Source of the DNA: UBA922 sp964571295
GTDB taxonomy: Bacteria; Patescibacteriota; Patescibacteriia; Magasanikbacterales; UBA922
NCBI GenBank assembly: GCA_964571295.1
Contig: CAZNAO010000019.1
Span: 1-17,361 of the forward strand
Direction of reading: 5' to 3'
Length of the DNA: 17,361 nucleotides
Shown piece by piece: positions 1-8,335 of the stretch. Every line of letters starts with the position of its first letter. Positions within the stretch are counted from its first letter, which is position 1. A model generated the notes under the pieces. The model was not told where the DNA came from, did not search any database, and saw only the letters and a list, made by a program, of their open reading frames with translations. The position numbers were made by a program, and so were the translations under genes.

Positions 1-1
1 C

Positions 2-128
2 GGCATGGGCCTCGAGCGCATCGCGGCCGTGGTCCAGGGCGTGCATTCCAATTTCGACATCGATCTGTTCCAGACCATCATCGCCACGGCCGCGTCCATC
101 GCGAACGTGGCCTACGGCGACATCTCAG
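2..128 (+). CDS. alaS: alanyl-tRNA synthetase, internal fragment at a probably chimeric contig edge
   Basis: The frame opening at base 2 reads through residues typical of the class II core of AlaRS: GMGLERI, then a VQG..SNFDIDLFQ block and an AYGD end. The family charges tRNA-Ala with alanine. Only about 42 codons are present. The upstream part is off the window, and after about base 128 the frame runs into residues unlike AlaRS and stops at 190. GC is about 65% in each of the first two 60-base blocks (hand count) and 40% in the third, so composition changes exactly where homology ends. The codon use is that of a GC-rich genome, possibly a proteobacterium. I think this is a joined read or contig end from another organism rather than a resident gene; a recent recombination is the alternative. 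Confidence 0.72.
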
Positions 129-186
129 GTGTATGGGTACTGAAACGAAATTCAGGTCCGAATTCTCTCATAAGAACTAAACACTA

Positions 187-804
187 CTAATGGTGCCCAC
201 CATGATCATCTTTCTTCGCTTCGCTGTTACTTCCGGAAGCTACTTGTGAAATTTCACTGAGAAGAACATTTTCTACGTAGATTCCGCGGGGATAAAAAAT
301 TCGTTCAAGTTCATTTTTTACTTCAGTTTCGACCGCATCACGTCTAGCCCCCACCAAATCTTCATAACTAAATCGGGTTGCGACCATGCGCATGCGACTA
401 CGGATCGTCGGACGAATAATTTTTTCGACAAAATCCTCGCCAATAGTCTGCCAAATCATCGGAATCTGGTGTATATCGAGACGAAGCAAAATCGTACCCT
501 CGACCGCAATGCGTCGATTATCATGAGTCACTGCAGCAATCGGTATGTCCCCCATCGCTTTCTGATTGCTGCTATTGAACTGGCGGGAGATGCCATATTC
601 AAGTGTCTGGGTATTGAAAAGCTTTGCTTTTTGCCAAAATGGAATTTTAAAATGAAGACCGGGGGTCAATACTTTTTTTAGCACTCCGCGACCGAGATCA
701 TAGACGCACGCGACATATCCTGGCGGAACATAAATAAACAGTCCTTTGAGGACATCCTCCATGACAAACGAATACATGAGTTTATCGAGGGACGCTTCAG
801 CCAT
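187..804 (-). CDS. SPFH/band-7 (prohibitin-like) protein with His-rich C-terminus
   Basis: A 205-residue protein with the band-7 pattern: a VPPGYVACVYDLGRG strand near residues 26-40, TPGLHFKIPF near 47-56, a TILLRL strand, RPTIRSRMR near 132-140, then a helix ending GIYVENVLLSEIS. SPFH proteins form ring or scaffold assemblies at membranes; HflK/HflC and prohibitins hold FtsH-type proteases. There is no obvious N-terminal membrane segment, and the protein stops almost straight after the band-7 fold, without the long coiled coil usual in the family. It ends DDHGGHH. ATG at 804 lies nine bases after the stop of the YidC-like gene, so the two are probably co-transcribed. Later ATGs (residues 10 and 15) are possible starts. 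Family assignment is fairly sure; its partner and role are inference. Confidence 0.78.
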   Translation of the reverse strand: MAEASLDKLMYSFVMEDVLKGLFIYVPPGYVACVYDLGRGVLKKVLTPGLHFKIPFWQKAKLFNTQTLEYGISRQFNSSNQKAMGDIPIAAVTHDNRRIAVEGTILLRLDIHQIPMIWQTIGEDFVEKIIRPTIRSRMRMVATRFSYEDLVGARRDAVETEVKNELERIFYPRGIYVENVLLSEISQVASGSNSEAKKDDHGGHH

Positions 805-813
805 AGGTAAATA

Positions 814-1536
814 TTAATGATGATGACTATCGGCAGACGGAGCCGGTTTTGGCTTCAATGCTGCGTGTAATAGTCGATTGACAATAGCGGAAAATATGAT
901 TGAAGTCAAAACAAAGAGTGATTTTACCATCGGAAGGAGCCATAGTATGTAGAATGTTGCAAGCGGAAACAAGATAAAATACAGTAGATCTGATTTCGTA
1001 GGAACTTTCTTGCTACGACGAACCTCTAAATAGATTTCAACCAAGATGAGAACCGCAACAATTCCCGACCACACTATATCATGATATGCACCCAAATTAA
1101 AGCCATAAAACATGACATTGATAGTGCCTGGAAAGTCAACCCAATCATAAAGATAGGTAATCAATTTTTCCCCAGTAATCCCCCGCCAGAATACTTGGTA
1201 CAAAAGTAGCAAAACAAGCAACTGAAGCGCAAGTCCAAGGGTCTTTGACCATGGGCGAACCCGTCGGGCTCTAATCAATTTTCGTATCTGTTCTTTACGT
1301 AATACGGGATCAAATTTAAAATCAGCGCTCATTTTCTCTATTTCAGTATGTAACTCCTGATTTTTGACATTATTATATTCGGAAATCACAGAAAGGGGCA
1401 ACAAGACAATCCGCAATGCGACCGTAAGAAGAATCACCGCCCAGCCGAGATTGTGATCAGTGACATTATTATAGAACCAAATCAGGACATTGAACAATGG
1501 CTGGTAAAGTAAATCATTCCAAATATAGGACAACAT
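814..1536 (-). CDS. YidC/Oxa1-like membrane insertase, divergent and short
   Basis: A 240-residue membrane protein starting MLSYIWNDLLYQPLFNVL. It shows the YidC/Oxa1 opening helix, then HNLGWAVILLTVALRIVLLPLS with the arginine that lines the hydrophilic groove in YidC relatives. A charged cytoplasmic stretch follows (KNQELHTEIEKM to RKLIRARR), then LALQLLVLLLLYQVF matching the next conserved helix, and two or three more hydrophobic segments. The family inserts membrane proteins with or without SecYEG. The C-terminus is PAPSADSHHH. I chose ATG 1536: the 26 residues before it (upstream start at 1614) are polar, unlike the family, and overlap the permease end. Homology is weaker than for a housekeeping YidC, so this may be a specialised paralogue serving the adjacent exporter. 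Confidence 0.7.
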   Translation of the reverse strand: MLSYIWNDLLYQPLFNVLIWFYNNVTDHNLGWAVILLTVALRIVLLPLSVISEYNNVKNQELHTEIEKMSADFKFDPVLRKEQIRKLIRARRVRPWSKTLGLALQLLVLLLLYQVFWRGITGEKLITYLYDWVDFPGTINVMFYGFNLGAYHDIVWSGIVAVLILVEIYLEVRRSKKVPTKSDLLYFILFPLATFYILWLLPMVKSLFVLTSIIFSAIVNRLLHAALKPKPAPSADSHHH

Positions 1537-1591
1537 AGTAAGGCTAGTATAGCCAAAACCCAACCGAAAGTCAAAGCCTCGGGAAGGAAAA

Positions 1592-2833
1592 TTACTCCTT
1601 CCGCAACGCATCAATAGGATTCAGTTGCGCCGCTTTTCGTGCAGGATAAAGTCCGAAAAACAGTCCGACTACGGTAGAAAAGCCAAGTGCGAGTATAACT
1701 GCATAGAGTGGTACCGCAAAAACCCAATTCAATCCGATACTCGTAGCTACCAGATATACCAGATATGAAACCACGACACCAAGACAGACGCCGACAATAC
1801 CACCGAGAGTGGTAAGAAGTACCGCCTCAGTCAAAAATTGAAGCAAGATATCCCGAGATCGTGCACCCAATGATTTTCGAAGCCCGATCTCAAACGTACG
1901 TTCAGCAACGGTCACATACATAATATTGGTAATACCGACTCCCCCCACAATAAGAGAAATACACACAAGTGCAATTAAAAGGAGGGTGATACCACCGATC
2001 ACTGTCTCGAGCGTATTTCGAATCTCAACCATGGTTGAAACTTCAAAATCATCCTTATCCGGGTCTGTGATATCATGACGCTCACGAAGAAGTATTTCAA
2101 CATCTTCTTTAGTCATCTCAACCTGATTCATGTCGATCACATGTGCATTAATGCCCATCGCATAATCAGTACCTAAGAATCTTTTTTGCAGTGTTTGAGT
2201 TGGGATATAGATAACTGAATCCATATCAAAACCAAAACTTGCACCCATAGGCTCCTGGACACCTACAACACGAAATGACTTTCCTTTGATAAAAATGCTT
2301 TTCCCTACAGCCGTATCATCACCAAAAAAATCTTCCTTTATCTTCGAACCAATAAATACCACCTGTGCCAATGCCGCCTCTTCTTCAGGAGTATAAAATT
2401 GTCCTTCAGCAATCTTAAGGTTGTCCACCTCGGCTGCATACGCTCCATAGCCAAAAACCGTAACAATCTTATTTTGCTCTCGATATTTGATAACTTGCTG
2501 GCTGGTTACATAATTATAAGCAACAGAAATATTCGGGTGTTTCATGATGGCCTCCATGTCAGCATTATTAAGTGTGGTAATCGTGACCCCACTCGCCATA
2601 CTTGTAGCACTTCCCCCACCCCCCTTACCAGGAACACGCACTTCAATATTGAGCGTATTAGGGCTGTAGATATCCAGTTCACCCAGTACCATTGCCTCAA
2701 GTCCTTTGCCAGCAGAGACGATAATGACTACCGAGGCGATACCGATACCTAACGCAATAACCGTGAGTATCGTTCTCATTTTTTGTCTCAAGAGTGCGCC
2801 TGACGCCATGGTAAGCAAATCTTTAAATACCAT
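1592..2833 (-). CDS. ABC transporter permease, FtsX/MacB type (second of two)
   Basis: A 413-residue permease. It has one membrane segment near the N-terminus (ILTVIALGIGIASVVIIV), a large extracytoplasmic MacB-type periplasmic core domain of about 220 residues, then three membrane segments forming the FtsX domain. The coupling motif ERTFEIGLRKSLGAR lies between the first two of these, and the end reads GLYPARKAAQLNPIDALRKE, a hallmark of the family. MacB/LolCE permeases act mechanically to expel or extract substrates at the outer face of the membrane. ATG 2833 is four bases after the stop of the first permease. The two permeases are paralogues and probably form a heterodimer with the separate ATPase, as in LolCDE or YknXYZ-like systems. 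Substrate unknown. The glycine/serine-rich stretch near residues 65-80 is unusual but harmless. Confidence 0.9.
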   Translation of the reverse strand: MVFKDLLTMASGALLRQKMRTILTVIALGIGIASVVIIVSAGKGLEAMVLGELDIYSPNTLNIEVRVPGKGGGGSATSMASGVTITTLNNADMEAIMKHPNISVAYNYVTSQQVIKYREQNKIVTVFGYGAYAAEVDNLKIAEGQFYTPEEEAALAQVVFIGSKIKEDFFGDDTAVGKSIFIKGKSFRVVGVQEPMGASFGFDMDSVIYIPTQTLQKRFLGTDYAMGINAHVIDMNQVEMTKEDVEILLRERHDITDPDKDDFEVSTMVEIRNTLETVIGGITLLLIALVCISLIVGGVGITNIMYVTVAERTFEIGLRKSLGARSRDILLQFLTEAVLLTTLGGIVGVCLGVVVSYLVYLVATSIGLNWVFAVPLYAVILALGFSTVVGLFFGLYPARKAAQLNPIDALRKE

Positions 2834-2837
2834 ATGA

Positions 2838-4076
2838 TTATTCGTAACGCAACGCCTCAATTGCATTCAATGTGCTCGCACGACGAGCAGGCAAAATACC
2901 AAACACTAATCCAATACCCACAGACACTCCCCATCCAAGCGCAATAGAACCCGCAGTGATAACTAAATCCCAGGAATAGCCCATACGTTGGGCAACCACC
3001 GCGACTATCACTGAAATCAACACGCCGAGTACAATACCAATTGTTCCTCCCACAAAGGTAATCACCACTGACTCAATGAGAAACTGAAAGGTAATTTGTC
3101 GGGAGGTAGCACCCACTGCCTTTCGAAGTCCAATTTCACGAGTACGTTCTTGCACCGTAGCAAGCATAATATTCATAATACCAAATCCACCCACCACCAA
3201 GGCAATACTCGCAATTGCAACTAAAAAAAATTTTAGAGCGTCGGTAATACTTGTAAGCGCATCGAGCCCCTGCGACATAGATCGCACGGAAAAATCAGCC
3301 GACTCATCAGGCTTGATATCATGCCGAACACGAAGCACTTGTCGCACATCTTCCATAGCTCCGTCCACATTTTCAGGAATATCAATCTTCATGCGAATAT
3401 AATTCACATGATTAATTCCCAATAACAATTTTTGTGCCGTACTAATAGGAACAAATAATTGATTATCTTGATTTTGAAACCCGCTCACACCACGCTCTTT
3501 CATGGTTCCAATAACAGTAAAATTAACCTTACCAATTCTAATACGCTTACCCACCGGATCTTCATCACCAAATAATTCATCACGCATAGCTGAACCAAGT
3601 ACCGCTACTGTTGCATAAGTCCTTTCTTCATCTTCTGAAAAAAAACGTCCTTCAAATACTTCTGTATCCTCAACATCGATATATGCAGCACTCGTACCTG
3701 TATAATTCCCCCGAATCGTCGTATTACCAGCAACGATAGTATCATTACCCGTGGTATACACAGCCAAATCTTCAATACACGAGCACGCATCTCGCAACAA
3801 TGCCTGTCCATCCTCATAGGTCAAAGTGGTAACCACAATACCAAGCGCAGAAGCAGGAGGACCATCATCTTCTGACGCACCTGGCAATACCACCACCAGA
3901 TTAGAACCAAGACCTTTAACTTGATTAATAATGAGACTTTGTGCACCGGCACCAACAGACATCACGATGATCACTGCCATGACACCGATCACGATGCCAA
4001 GCATAGTCAAAAAAGATCGGGCCTTATTTCGAGCGATAATATTCCAAGCACTAACCGTACTTTCGATAACATTCAT
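2838..4076 (-). CDS. ABC transporter permease, FtsX/MacB type (first of two)
   Basis: A 412-residue protein with the same architecture as its downstream neighbour: an N-terminal helix (LTMLGIVIGVMAVIIVMS), a MacB-type periplasmic core, then FtsX helices with VQERTREIGLRKAVGA and a terminal ILPARRASTLNAIEALRYE. It should pair with the ATPase encoded immediately upstream (four bases between stop and start) and with the second permease. A weak purine stretch (AGAG) sits just before the ATG, otherwise no Shine-Dalgarno sequence is visible. Two cysteines close together (CSCIE near residue 97) lie in the extracytoplasmic part; the sequence does not show whether they form a disulfide. Family assignment is secure; the substrate is not known. 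Confidence 0.9.
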   Translation of the reverse strand: MNVIESTVSAWNIIARNKARSFLTMLGIVIGVMAVIIVMSVGAGAQSLIINQVKGLGSNLVVVLPGASEDDGPPASALGIVVTTLTYEDGQALLRDACSCIEDLAVYTTGNDTIVAGNTTIRGNYTGTSAAYIDVEDTEVFEGRFFSEDEERTYATVAVLGSAMRDELFGDEDPVGKRIRIGKVNFTVIGTMKERGVSGFQNQDNQLFVPISTAQKLLLGINHVNYIRMKIDIPENVDGAMEDVRQVLRVRHDIKPDESADFSVRSMSQGLDALTSITDALKFFLVAIASIALVVGGFGIMNIMLATVQERTREIGLRKAVGATSRQITFQFLIESVVITFVGGTIGIVLGVLISVIVAVVAQRMGYSWDLVITAGSIALGWGVSVGIGLVFGILPARRASTLNAIEALRYE

Positions 4077-4080
4077 ATCT

Positions 4081-4806
4081 CTATTTCATGAGATCATTAC
4101 TCTCTGCAGCACGCTGTCGCTGTGCCACAACACGATCAGATTCGATCAATCCATCCTTCAACCGAATAATACGCTTTGCGTGTTCAGCTGTATATTTCTC
4201 ATGGGTGACGAGAATAATACTATGCCCCGCATCATTCAACTCTTGCAAAATCTTCATAACCTGCTGACCAGATTTTGAATCAAGGTTCCCGGTAGGCTCA
4301 TCAGCAAATATAACTTCAGGATTATTGACCAGTGCACGCGCAATCGCAACACGCTGTTTTTCTCCACCAGAAAGCTTGCCTGGGGTATAGTTGAGTCGAT
4401 GTCCCAACCCAACTTGTTCCAATAGTTCAGTTGCACGCTGAACACGCTCTTTCTTGGGGACATCGGTATAGAGTAATGGAAGCATGACGTTTTCAAGCGT
4501 AGTCGAACGATTAAGTAAGTTAAATGCCTGGAAAACAAAGCCAATTTTCCTACCACGCATGTATGCTAACTGATCACCAGATAAGGTACCCACGTCATTA
4601 CCTTCAAAGAAAAACGAACCTTCTGATAAGGTATCAAGAAAACCTAAAATATGCATCAGCGTTGACTTCCCTGAACCAGACGGTCCCATGATAGACACAA
4701 ACTCCCCTTTTTCGATATCAAAGGTAATACCATGCAAAATTTTGGTAACCACATCATCATTTTGATACTGTTTTTTCAAATTTTTCACTTCAATAAGTTT
4801 GCTCAT
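4081..4806 (-). CDS. ABC transporter ATP-binding protein, MacB/LolD type
   Basis: A 241-residue nucleotide-binding subunit. It carries Walker A GPSGSGKST, a Q-loop in GFVFQAFNLL, the signature LSGGEKQRVAIARAL, Walker B VIFADEPTGNLD and the H-loop in ILVTHE. EPTGNLDS and the length are typical of the MacB/LolD/FtsE branch, which drives FtsX-type permeases instead of conventional importers. I chose ATG 4806 (MSKLIEVKNLKKQY), where homology begins; an ATG at 4845 would add 13 unconserved residues. It is followed at four bases by the first permease and preceded by the CCA-adding gene. With the membrane fusion protein two genes upstream it completes a tripartite MacAB-like exporter. Confidence 0.93.
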   Translation of the reverse strand: MSKLIEVKNLKKQYQNDDVVTKILHGITFDIEKGEFVSIMGPSGSGKSTLMHILGFLDTLSEGSFFFEGNDVGTLSGDQLAYMRGRKIGFVFQAFNLLNRSTTLENVMLPLLYTDVPKKERVQRATELLEQVGLGHRLNYTPGKLSGGEKQRVAIARALVNNPEVIFADEPTGNLDSKSGQQVMKILQELNDAGHSIILVTHEKYTAEHAKRIIRLKDGLIESDRVVAQRQRAAESNDLMK

Positions 4807-4817
4807 AGAAATAATTA

Positions 4818-4845
4818 ATTCTAGTCTTGCCGATTGTTTAGTCAT
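4818..4845 (-). promoter_or_regulatory. weak candidate promoter before the ABC ATPase
   Basis: On the minus strand ATGACT (4840-4845) is followed after 16 bases by TAGAAT (4818-4823), giving 4/6 and 5/6 matches to bacterial -35 and -10 boxes. It lies between the CCA-adding gene and ATG 4806 and would give a very short leader. It may let the exporter be transcribed apart from the CCA gene. Weak boxes in AT-rich DNA arise by chance, so confidence is low. Confidence 0.3.
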
Positions 4846-4863
4846 TAGGTAACTTAAAAAGTT

Positions 4864-6312
4864 CTACACTTTTTCCCACTCTTCAGCTTGATTCACGTAT
4901 TCATCTTTGATCTTCCAAAAATATTCCTTTGCCACATCATAGTCATTCGGAATAACACCATCAAGAATCGCGTCTTCAAGATGTTTTTTGATTTTCCCGA
5001 CAGTAGGACCAGCTTTGAGCCCTGCCAGTTCCATAATTTCTTCTCCACGGACAGGTGACTGAAACGCACGGAGCTTATCCTTTTCAATCACCTCAGCGAT
5101 ACGTTTTTCAAGATAATCATAATTTTTCAAGCGTTTCTTCAATTTATACGGATTCCCGGTGGTAATGTCACTTCTACACAAGGTAAGCAAATCCTGTAGA
5201 TGGTCGTTCAAGTTTACGATAAGTCGACGGACAGGACTATCGGTAACCCCCTCATCCATCAAGGAAATTGGCTGCTGGTGCCAGCGTACCAAGAGTGCCA
5301 CATACTCTATATCATCGCGACTCATACGAAGTCTGCGTCCAACATCTCGGACGATTTTCTTTCCCAGATGTTCATGCATATCAAATGTCCAGCCACGTCC
5401 AGGAACAAATGACTTGGTACCAGGCTTACCAATATCATGCATAAGCGCTGCAAACCTAAGAAGCACATTGTCAGTGCGCTCAGCGATATTATCGACTACT
5501 TTAAAAGTATGCACTAGATTATTTTTATGCTGATGCCCGTACAATTCCTCAACACCATTAAGTTCGCTTACTTCAGGAAGAAATTCATTAATAAGGCCTG
5601 TTTGGTACAGAATATATAATCCGACCGAAGGAACTGGGGTCGCAAGGAGTTTAAAAAATTCTTCGCAAATCCGCTCTTTTGAGACGATTTTCAATCGAGT
5701 ACGATTTCGTGCAATCGCATCATACGTATGATCTTCAATGGCAAAACCGAGCTGGGACGCAAATCGTGCAGCACGCATCATACGAAGCGGATCTTCGGAA
5801 AATGTAATATCCGGATCAAGCGGTGTTCGAAGAATTTTCTTTCCGATATCAAGTGCGCCATCAAACGGATCGACCACATCCCCTCCGATTCCTTGAACAG
5901 TAATCGGAAGAGCAATCGCATTCACGGTAAAATCTCGCCGGGCCAAATCTTGTTCAAGAGTTGTTGCTTCAACTTTTGGTTTACGGGATTGCACATCATA
6001 TTCTTCACTCCGTGCACCGGCGAATTCGAGTTCGAACACGGTTTCCTTGGAACCATCTTCCTGTTGAGCGGTATACACATATCGTGCCGTATCAAAATCA
6101 GGAAATTCAACCAAACTTCCTTCTTCAAGAGACATCTCATCAAAACGTTTTGCAAATGCGATACCACTTCCCTCGACAACGACGTCCAAATCTTTCATAC
6201 TCTCCCGATGCATGAGCATGTCACGAACAAATCCACCGACCGCATACGCCTTCACATTCTGCTCTTCGGCAATGATACCGATCGTCGTATAAATTTTGGA
6301 CAAATCAATCAT
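4864..6312 (-). CDS. cca: CCA tRNA nucleotidyltransferase with HD domain
   Basis: A 482-residue class II nucleotidyltransferase. The head domain has YAVGGFVRDMLMHR, the metal-binding DLDVVV pair, RRDFTVNAIA, and a PFDG..D turn followed by the RTP/EDPLRMMRAARF block. An HD domain follows, with the HDIGKPGTK core and a downstream RWHQ. The enzyme adds or repairs the 3' CCA of tRNAs; HD versions may also show phosphohydrolase activity. This fits the tRNA-Trp gene in the same window, which does not encode CCA. ATG 6312 was preferred over a TTG four codons upstream. No Shine-Dalgarno sequence is visible. Its position inside an exporter operon is unusual and may only reflect compact genome order. 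A poly(A) polymerase of the same superfamily is the only serious alternative. Confidence 0.9.
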   Translation of the reverse strand: MIDLSKIYTTIGIIAEEQNVKAYAVGGFVRDMLMHRESMKDLDVVVEGSGIAFAKRFDEMSLEEGSLVEFPDFDTARYVYTAQQEDGSKETVFELEFAGARSEEYDVQSRKPKVEATTLEQDLARRDFTVNAIALPITVQGIGGDVVDPFDGALDIGKKILRTPLDPDITFSEDPLRMMRAARFASQLGFAIEDHTYDAIARNRTRLKIVSKERICEEFFKLLATPVPSVGLYILYQTGLINEFLPEVSELNGVEELYGHQHKNNLVHTFKVVDNIAERTDNVLLRFAALMHDIGKPGTKSFVPGRGWTFDMHEHLGKKIVRDVGRRLRMSRDDIEYVALLVRWHQQPISLMDEGVTDSPVRRLIVNLNDHLQDLLTLCRSDITTGNPYKLKKRLKNYDYLEKRIAEVIEKDKLRAFQSPVRGEEIMELAGLKAGPTVGKIKKHLEDAILDGVIPNDYDVAKEYFWKIKDEYVNQAEEWEKV

Positions 6313-6355
6313 AGTAAAATTCAAAAGGCGAAACCGAAAGTAATTTGTGTGTTAC

Positions 6356-6384
6356 TTTATAGACACTACGGCGTGTATCTTCAG
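6356..6384 (-). promoter_or_regulatory. weak candidate promoter before cca
   Basis: Minus-strand CTGAAG (6379-6384) and TATAAA (6356-6361) are 17 bases apart in the 73-base gap between the membrane fusion gene and cca. The -10 is good, the -35 poor (3/6). It could supply cca and the exporter core independently of the AbrB-linked promoter. Confidence 0.33.
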
Positions 6385-6385
6385 A

Positions 6386-8056
6386 CTACTCAGTCCGTTC
6401 CCGTACCACCACTTCCTGCCCTTCTTCTAGTCCGGAAATAATTTCAATTATACCTCCGTCCCCGCGAAGACCGGTCTCAACAATAACATCACGCACTTCC
6501 CCATTCTGAAGTACACGCACCAATTTACGATCATCTTCAGTACGAATCGCACGCTGCGGAATGTAGAGTACGTGTTCTTTTTTCTCAGTATAAAATATCA
6601 CATCAGCGGTCATTCCATTTAGAATCTCATATCCGCTCTTCTCCTCAAGTACTACAGTGACGGTATAATATACCACATCCTGAATCACGGTTTCACCAGT
6701 CTCGATTTCAGTGACAATTCCGTTGAACTTAACCTCGCTCCCATACGCATCAAGCGTGACCGTAGTCGAAACTCCGGTTGCAATTTTGACGATATCGGTT
6801 TCAGGAATATCTACCTTTACCTCAAAACGAGGGCTTACCAATTTTACGACGGCATCTTGCGAGCTCACAAACTCGCCTGCTTTAAATGCAATCTTGGCGA
6901 CCGTACCTGAAATTGGCGCAACAATACGCGATCGATTACGAGTTGCTACCGCAGCTCCAACGGAAGCCTGTGATTCACGAATTGAAGCTTCATATGCGGC
7001 AATATCAGCAGCGGCTTTTTCACGAGCATTACGAAGATTTTGTTCCGCCTGTTCATATAATACCTTATTCGTAGTATAGCTATTCTTCGCACTCTGAATT
7101 GCTTGCTGTTGGGTAATCAGAGAAGAAAACTTGGTGCTAAGAGAAATACGCTCACCTGAAATTGAGGATTTGAATCCATCAAGCATGGTTTGAGTAAGAT
7201 CACCCACCACCGGCGAAGCATTGAGAACCTCACCAACAGTATACAAAAGCGTCCTGCTCGACGCGAGCACACGTTCTGCAAAAGAAAGCGCAGTATCAAT
7301 GTCGATATGTGATGATTGGAGCGACAAAAGATTGATACGTTCATCAAACGTACGCATGTCAGCTTTTGCTGCGACATACTGACTCTCTGCAGTTGACAGT
7401 AATCCGATATTATGGATAGATAATTCATTTTCAAACACATCATTTGCAAATGTGTTGTCGATTCCAAGAATATTATCAACTTGGGTCAATGCGTGAGCCA
7501 CTGAAGCTTGAATTTGTATCAAAAGTCCGACAGCATCCGTATATGCATCACGAATAATCTCACTATCAGCCCCACCTTGGGACAATTTAAGATTCAGCTC
7601 AGCTTTTTGCAATGCAGCTTCAGCATTTACAATTGCGTCATTTGCCGAAACCTTGATCTGCTCAAGCATTGCCTGTGATTGACCGACGCCGGCACTTGCC
7701 TGACCGATCCGCGCATTGAGTTCACGAAGGTCAAGATCAGCAAGAATAGTTCCAGCTTTTACTTCTTGATTCGTGGTTACATACACCTTGGCGATTCGTC
7801 CGGCAGACTCAAATCGAAGGTCGAGTTCATCAGCAGACTGAATATTACCGGTAGCGTCAACCGTCTGAGTCAAAGAGCCTTTTTCAACACGAACAGTATC
7901 ATAGTGAGGCCCGGTCTGATTACCGCGAGATTGTGCAAAGACGCTGATACCAACAAAAAAAATAATAGCAACAACAATATATGTCCATTTCTTCTGATAC
8001 CACTTTTTGTTTGGAGGAAGGATGGTAGAAGTTGCGGTTGAAGTAGTGTGAGCCAT
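6386..8056 (-). CDS. membrane fusion protein of a MacA/HlyD-type exporter
   Basis: A 556-residue protein anchored by one N-terminal membrane helix (residues about 24-42, WTYIVVAIIFFVGISVFA). Then come a lipoyl/biotinyl-like half domain (VKAGTILADLDLRELNARIG), a very long helical hairpin of about 250 residues rich in Ala, Gln and Glu, the second lipoyl half (IVAPISGTVAKIAFKAGEFVSS) and beta-barrel and membrane-proximal domains ending EIISGLEEGQEVVV. MacA-type proteins couple FtsX/MacB permeases to later stages of export and are usually nearer 370-400 residues, so the extra length lies in the hairpin. It is 14 bases downstream of the AbrB-like gene and should be in the same transcript. With the ATPase and two permeases it forms one exporter. 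Substrate unknown. Confidence 0.88.
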   Translation of the reverse strand: MAHTTSTATSTILPPNKKWYQKKWTYIVVAIIFFVGISVFAQSRGNQTGPHYDTVRVEKGSLTQTVDATGNIQSADELDLRFESAGRIAKVYVTTNQEVKAGTILADLDLRELNARIGQASAGVGQSQAMLEQIKVSANDAIVNAEAALQKAELNLKLSQGGADSEIIRDAYTDAVGLLIQIQASVAHALTQVDNILGIDNTFANDVFENELSIHNIGLLSTAESQYVAAKADMRTFDERINLLSLQSSHIDIDTALSFAERVLASSRTLLYTVGEVLNASPVVGDLTQTMLDGFKSSISGERISLSTKFSSLITQQQAIQSAKNSYTTNKVLYEQAEQNLRNAREKAAADIAAYEASIRESQASVGAAVATRNRSRIVAPISGTVAKIAFKAGEFVSSQDAVVKLVSPRFEVKVDIPETDIVKIATGVSTTVTLDAYGSEVKFNGIVTEIETGETVIQDVVYYTVTVVLEEKSGYEILNGMTADVIFYTEKKEHVLYIPQRAIRTEDDRKLVRVLQNGEVRDVIVETGLRGDGGIIEIISGLEEGQEVVVRERTE

Positions 8057-8070
8057 ACTAGATGAAAAGA

Positions 8071-8298
8071 TTATGTTTGTATTTTTTTAAGTGTACTGGT
8101 CAGATGTTGAAGCATGCTTTCCGCAACCCCTGTGGGAACGAGAAGAATCGTTGATTCTTTCTCAATGACGAGAAAATTATCGCCTTTTTGGATACCCAAT
8201 TTAGCACGTGCTTTCTTCGGGATGACGATCTGCCCCCTCTCTCCGATCGAAGCAACTCCATGAAAGGTGCCCATATCTATGGCATTATTTTTTTTCAT
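8071..8298 (-). CDS. AbrB/MazE/SpoVT-fold DNA-binding regulator
   Basis: A 75-residue protein with the swapped-hairpin AbrB core: ASIGERGQIVIPKKARAKLGIQKGDNFLVIEK, then VLLVP-like strand and a short helical tail. Proteins of this fold bind DNA as dimers, often at repeated short motifs in their own promoter, and act as transition-state regulators or as antitoxins. No toxin gene adjoins it; the next gene is the exporter's membrane fusion protein, so it is more likely the local regulator of the exporter. ATG 8298 overlaps one of four CATAC/GTATG motifs. A second ATG nine codons in (8274) would still keep the whole domain. Neither start has a Shine-Dalgarno sequence. Confidence 0.86.
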   Translation of the reverse strand: MKKNNAIDMGTFHGVASIGERGQIVIPKKARAKLGIQKGDNFLVIEKESTILLVPTGVAESMLQHLTSTLKKIQT

Positions 8299-8335
8299 AC
8301 GAAATACGAAGTATGTTTTATCATACTTATCATAC
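8296..8335 (-). promoter_or_regulatory. repeated CATAC/GTATG operator-like motifs
   Basis: Four copies of a 5-base motif lie in 40 bases: CATAC at 8296-8300, 8322-8326 and 8331-8335, and its inverse GTATG at 8311-8315. They cover the -10 box, the predicted start site and the start codon of the AbrB-like gene. The copies at 8311 and 8322 form an inverted pair (GTATG, 6 bases, CATAC); the copies at 8322 and 8331 are a direct pair nine bases apart. Autorepression by the AbrB-like protein is the natural reading, though not shown. Confidence 0.55.

Noticed and set aside
187..850. Vector-derived His tags or cloning scar (histidine ends, a GAATTC at 159-164 near the chimeric join)
   Set aside because: The tails are short, differ from each other, are interrupted in one protein and follow natural sequence; a single EcoRI site is expected by chance.
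5728..6441. 237-residue plus-strand reading frame over cca
   Set aside because: It is antisense to a gene with complete family motifs and has no recognisable domain.
8071..8298. Antitoxin of a toxin-antitoxin pair
   Set aside because: No small toxin gene adjoins; the next genes are the exporter and uppP, so a local regulator is more likely.
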